From assembly GCF_012273895.1 (NCBI RefSeq), contig NC_052122.1, positions 3,472,001-3,536,000 on the forward strand: a DNA stretch of 64,000 nt, read 5' to 3'. Origin of the DNA: Zerene cesonia (lineage: Eukaryota; Arthropoda; Insecta; Lepidoptera; Pieridae). How positions within the stretch are numbered: position 1 is the stretch's first letter; each line of letters starts with the position of its first letter. The position numbers and the translations under genes were made by a program. Positions 27,801 to 39,800 of this stretch are shown here, one piece after another. The notes beneath the pieces are model-generated. The model was not told the origin of the DNA. It saw nothing but the letters and a program-made list of their open reading frames with translations, and searched no databases.

Positions 27801-30800
27801 ACTATTATATTGAGGAAAATTTCCGGGAAAATAACATCATAAAGAACTTTTCTTATCAATTCACCTGTTAAATATAAATTCACGATCCAAGAACCCGCTA
27901 CGAAAATTCGTAGAAGGCAAAATGAATCGCGCCTTCTGGAAGTAATAGTAGTGGCAAAAATATATAAATTTGGGAATATATTAAGGAACAAACGTGTATA
28001 TATATATATATAGTCAACATCTCACAATTTTGTGCTACTTTTTGTTGGTAAAATTAAATACATTTATGAATATTTCACACTTTTTAATAGTTACAGTGTT
28101 TCACCGTCTGTCTGTTTGTAATTTAATTTTAACTAACAATTTTGATGATACTTTCACTGATACCTGATACACATCCTGAGTGTCCATCCACATCTAAGCA
28201 CTACCTACCTATTATTTTGTATCCGCTACAAAACTCTTGAAATACCAGTTTAAATACATCAAACAAAACATTGACAAACAAATACGACCGATATTACATA
28301 AAACTGTGCGCGTTTACCTGTCGAATTATTTATCTGTTCTCAAAATAACATTTACAAACAACGTATTAATATCTTTCAATTGTCTGCAATTAATGGAATG
28401 CTACTATAAAGCGAGTTCAAAAAGTAATAATGAACGCACAAAGAGCGCTTTGATTTAATAAAGGTAGCGGAATATTATTTCAAATTCATTATACACAGTG
28501 TCATTTCGCTTTTAAGCTTCGAAGAATCTATCAGTATGTTATGTCGATACTATTTTTAATTATAAACTATTCGCTTGTATTCAGACATGGGGAGTCTATG
28601 GGGTGAAAACTTCGGCCACTCGTCTACAATGTTGATCAGCTGTTGCTTAACAAATGTTTACCATGAGGCTTTATTGTTGATCAAGTAGACAAGATCCCAC
28701 TTCTTGATTCTGCATGTAGCTTTTCTTTTCGTTGATATTAATTTTAAATGAATGCTGAGGGATATAACAATAGATTAGTGACAGGTTTCGTATAAAAAAA
28801 ATTGCCGCAATTATCTATTATTAATTTTAGATAGCTCTATCTGTTTCATTTCATGTTTATTCTGTTAAGGGTATTTCTTTTTGTTGCTAACTCTTGTGCT
28901 ATAGAACAATATAAGTTAATAAATGTTATTTTTCATCTCCGTTGGAGAATTCGATCAACAAGTTGTTGTTGTCGCTGGCAGTATTGAATTGAAATCATGT
29001 TTACTTGAAATATCCTATTAAATTTAACAGTAGGTAGTACCAAATTAAAAAACGATAGATTATATTTACTTGCTTTACGTATCGATAAATTAATATAAAA
29101 TTACATAGTTATAAATTTAATTTACTTATCATAAAAGGGCTGTTATTAAAACATGAGGTGGACGATGTTCTTGGGAATGAATACATTGAAATTCATGGAA
29201 ATAATTTCGCATTTAAAGCCAAACACAAAAGCCGTGTTCCGTCCTCATGTCATACATTTTATTAAAATAATGAAAACAGATTTCACAGTGGCTGTATATT
29301 ATTGATTTGCATTAATTACACCGTGAGCCGCGGTATGGCAGTGTGCATGGGGAATTTTATTATGGATAGACTGCATCTGGACTTACACACGGTTTATATG
29401 CCGTGTCAACAGTAAAAGTTAGAATGCACAGTTTCAGCGATAATATGTTTTACAAAGCCATAAAAGTATAAACTGATAACTACTGATTTAAATTTCATTC
29501 ACATGAAATTTGTTTGTGTCGGATCGATGTTTTTATTGTCGAATATGAAAGTAGAAATAGTTTTTGGTCATTTTAATGAAAAAATCGATCACGAAAATTT
29601 AGATTGATAAATAAGACGTTTCTATTACAAAGTATTTATATTTTCAATTTATTTGATTGAGCGCTTTAACGGTGTTTAAAGCTCAATATAATACAGCTCG
29701 CTGCAAAGTCTCTGCAAATACACAAGACCTCTTCTGTCAACTACAAGATGACTTCCTGTTAGGAATTTTCTATCATAAAAGGACAGTCAATACTTGTGAG
29801 AATAGCTGCAAAAAGATATTATTATACTTTACTATATTGGCAACACTTGAGTAGTGATCAATAATAACAGCCATTTGATATTCTTAAATGAAATTTAAAT
29901 TGATTTTTATTTTAAGAATCCCAAGACTACATTATTAATTAGTTATATTATACCATAGAAATCTTTTTTTTCATTTTTTATCGCATATTTTGAGAGAAAA
30001 TAAATTTAAACGAAAAATGATGTGTTGACGATGACGTCAATATAAGTTAAGAACAATATAAGTTAATAAATTGTATGAACAAACGGTGAAATAAAATTAG
30101 CTCTTGCCAAATTTTTATTTTTGAAAAATTTTTGACATGGTACAAAAAAAATTCTGCATCTCGATTACTATGATATTTACAGTAATGTAACGTTTAGTTC
30201 ATTATAATCTCATTACGTGTTGTAAAAACATATAACAGTATATAATATAACTAAAGGTACTCGAAAATACTTGGGATATATTATGAGAATATTTACAAAG
30301 CTTTGAATTACTACTGATACAAGTGACATATTTAAATTATCATATTTTATTTTGTTAATGCCAGTCGTACTTGTTAAGGTACATGAAAATTGGATTCAGA
30401 CTCCGTATGAATTCCATCTCTTAATTCTAGAAGGAGATGATTTTTAATATGAATGAAAACGTAAATATTTTGAGAAAGTAAAAAATACCGATTTTTGCTC
30501 TAGTATCTATTAAAACAAGGGAATAAGTAGCTTAAAATTTTGAGTTGTTGTTTACTCATTTTGTACGAACACGAACATTCGAAACATTACAAATTTTCAT
30601 AGACTCTAATTGTGCATTTGCGGCGTTATTGAATTTTAAATGTTACTCATAAATGTATGCAATTAAACAAAGCTTCTGTTAAAGTTATCCGGTTTTCAAG
30701 TTCTATTTCCGATGTACCTAATGATGCATTCATTATAACTTCGAACCATATTGATTGAACGAACGTATCTGATGTCTTATTACAATAGTCGATTGATAGA

Positions 30801-33800
30801 CACTAATTGTTGTGCAGAATGATATTCTATCATAAATTGGCGCTCGCTGATGTGAGGGTTGTAACGACGCTTGTTATATTGTAATAACCTAACCGAGGTA
30901 AATGATAGTACTAGCTGCTTCGTTAGTTTCACAGTATTTGAAGAATTTTTAACTCTTCAATTTATAGGCTAGCTTTTGCCCGCGGCTATTATTATATGTA
31001 CATATAAACCTTCCTCTTGAATCACTCTATCTATTAAACGAAATCCATCAAAATCCTTTGCGTAGTTTTAAATATTTAAGCATACATAGGGACATAGAGA
31101 CAGAGAAAGCGACTTTGTTTTATACTATGTAGTGATTATATGTTATGTAAATATTGGCATTTCAGCTGCGCGTTGGGTTTTACTAAAGCATGGAGACAAA
31201 TATGAATGCCAAGCCATAGGTGCCATGATTAGTGAAAAATCTGTTGCAATAAAAATAATAGTAGGGATTCGAGAGTTCCCGCGTTATTATTTTTTATTAC
31301 ATTCAGGGCTGGTTATGTTTGAAAGAATTAATGGATATTTTTGTTACTTTTTAACGCATGAACAGCTGATCGGAACTATACGAAATTTTGAAATTAATTA
31401 AAGAAATTTTGCTTAAACTGTTTTTCATCCGTGTAATTTTTTTTATATTTTTGGTATATTCAAAGAAAGCTTTTTGTATTTACGAAACTGTTTCAATTGC
31501 AATATGAATTAAAATAATTTACATCGTAAAACTATAAATATCGTACGGACCACTTGTTTGTCTAAATATTATATTTGTTTAGTATGTATTTATTTGTATC
31601 TAGTATTCGTTTCGGACGAGATCAAAACGCCCTTGGTAATATCTGTCAAATCACCGCTTTTTTTTTTGGTAATTAGATTTAAATTTGAATTGATCTATTT
31701 GCTCCAATTTCCATTTTCATGTTGGAAACCAAGAAGACATGCATGTACTGTTATTCTCTTTACATCTTAAGTTCATATCACAACGCAGATTGATTTTTTG
31801 TTTCAGTTTCTTTGTTTGCTCGGCCACTATTATATCTCACAGTAAACTAGGTCGTAGCTTTACATGGAGAACGCTTCCTTAGGAGGCACATCTTCAGTGT
31901 AAGTTTGAAGATTTATAGGATTGTACCATATACCAGTAAATAGAATATTTGCGCCTCGATAACGCATGGAAAGAGGGGATGGCGGAAATGGCGCCCACAA
32001 AGTGTATTCGATAAACAACCGATAAACTTGCCACTCCGCGGCGATGAGCGAAGCTCTTGGGTCCTTTGCCTATGCTTTTGTCTTGAGCCTCATTACACCC
32101 CTCTCTATTGCAACAAGCGCAACGACTATTGTCACTCATGCATAGTTTTTTTTATGTATTTACTTATCTTAACGTACTTAATAACTCTAATATTCTATTA
32201 TAGATAGCAGTCGGCTAAAAAACAGTCCAGAGTTATTGGTAGTTATTATTTCACAACCTCTAGTTAAGGTGCATTATTTATTAATCCGACTTGAAATCAT
32301 GCTAATAAGGTTTATTTATTTAGTTTAGCTAGCTTAGGCTAATAATTTTTCTTTTTTTGCTTATTGCACTTAATAAAGCAGAATTAGGCAAGTAATGTTA
32401 ATAAGATTGAGTTTTATTTTTTGTTAGTATTTCCATAGGATTGTGTTATATTATGGTCCCACTGCTGGGTCAGAGTCCTCCTATGAGGGTTCAGGCCATA
32501 ATCCACCACGTTGGCGAAGTGCGGGTTAACAGAAGTCACATGTCATCGAAGTTTTAATTCTCAGAAATGCCGGTTTCCTCCCGATGTTTTCCTTCACCGT
32601 TTCGAGGAGTGGTAATACCCAAATGAGCAGATAAATTTAAAAATCAATTTATTTCCTGCACTCTCCCCTGGTCTCGAACTCCCGACTAATCGTTTTTAAG
32701 TTCGAGGTCTTCACCACTGAGCCACCACTGCTCATAATTTACATTGTGTATCTAAGTAGTTGTTTTTAATGATCGGAGCATTTATACCACATGGCGCATT
32801 GTGATCGATTTGACGGTTGCCACCACTAGACACACACTTTGTAGCGAACAACGTACGTATCTATTGTATTGTAATTGCAGTGGCTTAGTGTATTTTAAAA
32901 TTGAAGCTTATATGAAAAAATTTTTGCATTTTTTTGAATAGACAGGATATTATTATTTTTTTATCGCATTAATGTGTTGTGAGACATTTTAAAAGAATAG
33001 AAAAAATGCTTTGATTGCCCAGACAGATCAAGGGTGACCGAGAAGCTAGGCGTTCCTACGGTTTGACATATTGTTCGAGTTTCGAGTGTTCGAATCCGAG
33101 TTCTAATCTCGCCTCGTGATAAATACTTTTCAGTTCTCTAAACTTTTCTTATTCAATGGCATAATCATAAAGGTGGCGGTATCCGTGCAATCTCAATGTC
33201 TCAAAAAGCATGTTATTCTGTGGTCCTTTGTCGGAAATCATATTTTTCTATATCACTGTAATTTATTATTGTAGTGCTAAAATAGGAGCTTTTTTATCTA
33301 CTAGAATAATGGTTACTTGAGGCGCAAGCGTAGTCTCTTGAGGGAAGTGGATTAATCTTTTATAGATTCAGAATTACCCAAATTATATCATATTGATTTA
33401 CAATATATTACTAAAATATAATCTATCTCTACCAAATTTCATCCAGATCCCATGAATTAGTATTACGTAAATGAGTAAGAAACATACACCCATTGATTCT
33501 TACAATCTTTCGTGTATACTTAGTCTGGCCATAAATACTGTTACACTTAATTATAAAAAAATATTACATTTGAATTTCGAATCTGTNNNNNNNNNNNNNN
33601 NNNNNNNNNNNNNNNNNNNNNNNNNNNNNNNNNNNNNNNNNNNNNNNNNNNNNNNNNNNNNNNNNNNNNNNNNNNNNNNNNNNNNNNNNNNNNNNNNNNN
33701 NNNNNNNNNNNNNNNNNNNNNNNNNNNNNNNNNNNNNNNNNNNNNNNNNNNNNNNNNNNNNNNNNNNNNNNNNNNNNNNNNNNNNNNNNNNNNNNNNNNN

Positions 33801-36800
33801 NNNNNNNNNNNNNNNNNNNNNNNNNNNNNNNNNNNNNNNNNNNNNNNNNNNNNNNNNNNNNNNNNNNNNNNNNNNNNNNNNNNNNNNNNNNNNNNNNNNN
33901 NNNNNNNNNNNNNNNNNNNNNNNNNNNNNNNNNNNNNNNNNNNNNNNNNNNNNNNNNNNNNNNNNNNNNNNNNNNNNNNNNNNNNNNNNNNNNNNNNNNN
34001 NNNNNNNNNNNNNNNNNNNNNNNNNNNNNNNNNNNNNNNNNNNNNNNNNNNNNNNNNNNNNNNNNNNNNNNNNNNNNNNNNNNNNNNNNNNNNNNNNNNN
34101 NNNNNNNNNNNNNNNNNNNNNNNNNNNNNNNNNNNNNNNNNNNNNNNNNNNNNNNNNNNNNNNNNNNNNNNNNNNNNNNNNNNNNNNNNNNNNNNNNNNN
34201 NNNNNNNNNNNNNNNNNNNNNNNNNNNNNNNNNNNNNNNNNNNNNNNNNNNNNNNNNNNNNNNNNNNNNNNNNNNNNNNNNNNNNNNNNNNNNNNNNNNN
34301 NNNNNNNNNNNNNNNNNNNNNNNNNNNNNNNNNNNNNNNNNNNNNNNNNNNNNNNNNNNNNNNNNNNNNNNNNNNNNNNNNNNNNNNNNNNNNNNNNNNN
34401 NNNNNNNNNNNNNNNNNNNNNNNNNNNNNNNNNNNNNNNNNNNNNNNNNNNNNNNNNNNNNNNNNNNNNNNNNNNNNNNNNNNNNNNNNNNNNNNNNNNN
34501 NNNNNNNNNNNNNNNNNNNNNNNNNNNNNNNNNNNNNNNNNNNNNNNNNNNNNNNNNNNNNNNNNNNNNNNNNNNNNNNNNNNNNNTCCGTATCCCGTAG
34601 GAATATCGGGATAAAAAGTTGCCTATATGTTATTCCAGTTGTCCAGCTGTCTACGTACAAAATTCATTGCAATCGATTCGGTAGTTTTTGCGTGAAAGAG
34701 CAACAAACACACACACATCCTTACAATCATTCGCATTTATAATATTAGTAGGATTAGTAAGTAAATAACATTGCTCTCGAATAAAATATTAGATATTAAT
34801 AGTAACAGGAGAGCGGTGAATTGAGAGAAACTCATATTGTAATGTTAGTTTGTTTCATAGATATCTAAATGCTATTTTTCTTTTTTTCTGTCTACTACAT
34901 AGTATCTAAGCGGCCTTTTTTGTTGCAGACGTGATCAGCAGTTCAGAGTTGTCTCCAATGAGCGCCCAGCACCTCAGCGGATCCGAAGCTCACGTTAGTA
35001 TTCCGACTTTACACAAACCTGTATTAAAATATCAAGAAATTTCTAGAAGCCGTTTTGAGTATTTCTTGTGCTGTCGACTTGTGCTGGCTTATATGAAATT
35101 TAAATTTATAAATAAATAGAAAGTTGTATTTGAAATACTTCAATTAGAATGGTAAATAATGAAAGTGATAATATTTCGTAAGTTTTGTACAACGTTATCC
35201 TACATAAGTGTAACACTAATTTATAGTACGTGCTAACGAAGCCTCTGTATCATAATATAAGAAGCCAATTAAATCTGTACCAAATAACAGTTCAGAAAAG
35301 CAGTGGTGGCTCAGTGGAAAGAACCACGGACTTCAAAATCGATAAGTCAGGGTTCGAGACGGAGTGAGCGTGTAGGAAATAAATTGATTTTTCAATTTAT
35401 CTGCACATGAGGATTACATCACCACTGCTTAAAACGGTGAAGGAAACCACCGTGAGGAAACCGGCATGTCCAAGAATCAGAAAGTTCGACGACATGTGAC
35501 ATCTGCCAACCCGCACTTGGCCAGCTTGGTGGATTATGGCCTGAAGCCTCATAGGAGGCCTGTGTCCCAGTAGTGGAAACATATATGGGCTGATGATGAT
35601 GATAAATAACAGTTCTAGTTAGAAAGCGTTTCATAAGGCGATTCATAACGTAAAATTAAAATTCAGTAATTAAATATAACTCAATATAAGAGCGCTCTAC
35701 GCGATCATATTGATCCCGTTAAGTGGAGTTAATTGTGTTATTGCATTATTGCCTAGTGCAGGTCAGGTCAGGTCTTTGTACCTAAATCTGTAATATTTTA
35801 TTTCGTGCGCGCCAAAAAGAACGTAACACAAAACGCGAAAATGCAGCGACTTGCGCTAAGGGGAAATACGCTTAGAGGAAAGTTTTGCTTACGCATTTAC
35901 AAGTTTATAAGATGCTATTGTATCGTGTTTAAATGTTTTTCAATTAATATTACGTTGTGATAGTTCGTTGTTATTATGGATTTTGTAAGAAAAAATTTAA
36001 TTTTTATTGACGTGACAACGTCTTAAATTAGGTTGCGGCTCGGAGACACTCTTGAAAAAGTGTAACGCCCGGTAACGTTACGATGAGTCACCGAACTATG
36101 ATCGGTCCGCCGCGCGCGCAGCACTAGAGAATTAGGCGCATTAAATCGGCGCGTGCTTGTGTCTCTGTCTCTGTCTTTCTCGAGCGTTCTTGGCGTAATA
36201 TTCATATAAATAAATATTCTACCGAGAAAAAGACGTTGTCACGTAAAATCTTCGCCCGTAAAACCGACTTTACAGGCAACCTTTTTTTTTATTTTATTAT
36301 TATTTTTATTTTAACCTAAATATCGTGTACATACGATTTGCTTTTAAGTTAACACAATTTGATAAGCTAAATTACCACACAGAATACATACTTACGTAAC
36401 TTATCATGAAAAAAGAAATATAATATAGGTATGTATTTTATTTACTACACCAGGACTGTACTTTTTTCTACCTTTCTATCTTCAGAAACAAAAATTATAT
36501 CACAAACTCATAAAAAGTATATAACAAAAATCAAACAATTACAATTTCGCATTAAAGCATTAGGTATATATATGCGAGTATAACGAAAATGAAATCTAAA
36601 TGACTGAATACAATATACAAAAAAAAACATATCAACAAGAGAGCTCACGATTCCTATTTCAATCATCACTGGTAAAAGCATTCGATCAAACGAAGTTTAA
36701 ACATAAAACAATTTAACAAGTCTTTCACCTTGACGTTAAGCGACACTGATAATATTATATCAACGCAACGCAACTGTTGTTTAGTTTGATTTAGTTCGGC

Positions 36801-39800
36801 GCAGAAAAACATTGAAAACATTAAACTACGAATCTATGCGATATAAAAACCGCCATAAGAACTTTGTGGAAAGTTTCATTTTCCACAAAGTTTGTACTTA
36901 CTAGACGTCCGTTGAACGGATTTTGTTGAGCCAGTATGGCTGGAATTTTTTGTTACAAACTTGAAATTTGGTAGGGATGTTACTAATAGATAACAACGGT
37001 ATTATCAGGATTTGAATAAACGTTACTCGCCCTTTATGGATTCTGATAATTTTGTACGATGTGTAGTACTCATCATCATCAGCCCATATATGTTCCCACT
37101 GCTGGGACACAGGCCTCCTATGAGGGTTCAGGCCATAATCCACCACGCTGGCCAAGTGTGGGTTGGCAGATGTCACATGTCGTCGAACTTTTGATTCTTG
37201 GACATGCCGGTTTCCTCACGATGTTTTTCCTTCACCGTTTTAAGCAGTGGTGATGTTATTCACATGTGCAGATAAATTGAAAAATCAATTTATTTCCTGC
37301 ACTCTCCGCCCGGTCTCGAACCCCGACCTATCGATTTTGAAGTCCGAGGTTCTCACCACTGAGCCACCACTGCTTTTTTGCATGTATGTAGTACTACGTT
37401 TTATAAAAAAAAATCATATAAGTTAATCACTCTTCAAGTTTCTGACAAACACTACACAAAAATAAAATAATTTTAATACAAATAGGACATATTGCGTAGA
37501 TATAATCTCATTGATAAATTGTGCATTGTCGAGTTTCTATAACTTGATGATTCTATAACTCAGAAGCTACATGGTGTATTGTGTTAAACTTGAACTCTGA
37601 TCAGTTCTGATCAGAAAAGTTAAATTTTAAAGAGAAAATTTTAGAGAGTTTTAAAGGTTAGGTTGGTGGTAATAAAACAATAGGGGATATAATAGCGTGT
37701 GACTGTAAACCTGTGGTAATGTTTTTAAATTATAAATTCACAATTCTCGCGACTTCGATTACGCGCTCATAGATTCAAATTCGATATAAATTATAGCCTG
37801 TATAATGTATATTATCGAAGACTCATAGCTACATAACAAAAAAAGTTTCATTAAAATCCATTTAGTAGTTTATGTGTGAAAGCCGGATAACATACAGACA
37901 GACAAATAAAGATTTTTTTTCGGCTTGTGTTGAACTCTTCTACGGCTTATTACACGTATAGGATTAACTAAAATAATGCGTTAGTGTATGCAATTAAAAA
38001 TTCATATAATTTTGATCTGTTCATTTATAGACACAATCTTAGAAACAGTGACTATCACACTATAATATTATAAAAGTGAAAGTTTCTTTGTTTTGATATT
38101 TTTCCGTCAATCACGCTGAAACTACTGAAAGGATTTTCATGTAATTTGGTATAAAGACAGCTGATTTGAGTGATAGGATACTTTTTATTCCAATTAAATG
38201 ATCCCTTGGGATAAAACAGGAATTTTTATATCCGGACGGAGCCCGGACGAGCGTCTAGTGAATAATATTGGTAATCCGTACACTCAATTGATTGGGATGA
38301 AGTTCGGTACAAATATAGTTTGAGATCCAACAAAGGACATAGGATAGTTTTTATCTCGAAAATCCAACGGAGCGGGTGAAACATGTACTATAATTTTCTA
38401 CAATTACGCAGGAGAAACCGCAAGTGCAAAGCTAGCTTTCTGCTATTTATATTTTACTATATTTAAGGATTTTTTTAAATAACATTTGCCAAGTGAAAAT
38501 TTAAAAACAAACACACAAATAACAAATATTTAGAACGTCTGTAAATTTAGACATTTTGAGCAAAAGGTTAAAAATTAAATATGATGCAATTACTAAATTT
38601 AAATCAAAAAATGAACACCCTTAACCAACACCACGCACACGGCTAACAGCTCCATCCAATTGGCAACAGGTATTTACGCCCAGCCGTCAAAACACTGAAG
38701 TTTGTATGAGCATGAAATTAAAGGACATCTTTGTTGGTATGTACACCAACAAGCATGCTAGTCCTATCGATCGAGCACTAACTCAAGGACAGTATGCTTT
38801 TATATCAACCGTGCTTTAGTTGTTCTGTGCCTGTCTCCGAATTGAACGACTCGGTAGCCACAGAAATATTAGTTACGTTGCGTCTGTCAGCAGATCTATA
38901 AAAAATGCGCGGCATCCACATAACTGATCAGTAGAAAGCACTAAATCGCATAAGCTATTCGAAAAAGTTAGATGGTGATGAGATCTATTTGATTTCTTTA
39001 TTTAAATATCCATTGTTTGATAATTAATTTTAATTGTCAATTAGTACAAACAAATTTACAAAAGAACTTTACGTACAACAATTTTCATGATATAAACTAG
39101 TGATCCATAAGATAAATAATTGGATGTGGTCGAAATATTCATTGTGTTTTTCAGTAGGTGTCGCAATTCATTTGAATTGTAATGAAAACACTTTTTCATA
39201 TATATGAATGCTCACGGATGTGTAAATATTAATTATATTAATAATTGTGAATGAAAGAAAGAAATACATTTGTGTTTGAATTTTGGTAGGTAGGTTTTAT
39301 TTTCGTTATTTTTTTCTCACAAATTCATTTTTATTTAGCTTACTTAGTGATATATATATGACTGGAGAATACCCGAATAATCTAGAGTCTCTTTCTCTAC
39401 CCAGATGTCTGGAGCACTGTCAGGGTCGGGCTCGGTCATCGACGACCGTCACAGGGACGACGACCGTCACGTCCAGTTCGACGGAGACCAAGAGGAGGCC
39501 GAACCCCTGGACGACGCTAGCGAGGAGCGACGGGCTCAGAGACACCAGTAAGTACGACGATTAATAACAAGCAATGGAAAAGTTTTATAATGTACAGATA
39601 GCAGACCCAAAATGGTGTTAATGTGTCAATGCGAAAACGATATATATTGTAATTACTTTATCTTGCAAAATAAATAGCAACGAGTGTTTGTTTCGTTCAA
39701 GATTATGTGTACGTTAATTAAGGAAGTTTATTTCACCAAGGCATGGCTTATAGTATATTTGTGTTTACTTTAAGAATATTGTTATAGCTATTACCGGCCA

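Larger units (their letters stand above)
24886..34928 (+). other. Anion exchanger intron 1 (about 10 kb, contains a gap)
   Basis: Donor GTAATT, acceptor TTTTTTTGTTGCAG. It holds a diverged SINE-like copy (26403-26670), Helitrons at 30969-31135 and next to the gap, a tRNA-SINE copy (32449-32731) and a 1000-N gap (33587-34586). The rest is AT-rich with only chance ORFs. A GC-richer patch at 31840-32140 is not explained. Alternative first exons may lie here. Confidence 0.85.
34994..39404 (+). other. Anion exchanger intron 2
   Basis: Holds two tRNA-SINE copies in opposite orientation, a MITE with perfect 15-bp inverted ends (36010-36244), a small hairpin (36860-36892) and two Helitron-like repeats near 38055-38440. 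No exon-like GC-rich open stretch was seen in the remainder. Confidence 0.8.

Noticed and set aside
32990..33110. tRNA gene, because of GTTCGAATCC near 33090
   Set aside because: No cloverleaf or acceptor stem could be drawn; at most a decayed tRNA-derived repeat.
33471..34742. Long open frames across the second gap
   Set aside because: Same reason; the right-hand part is Helitron sequence.
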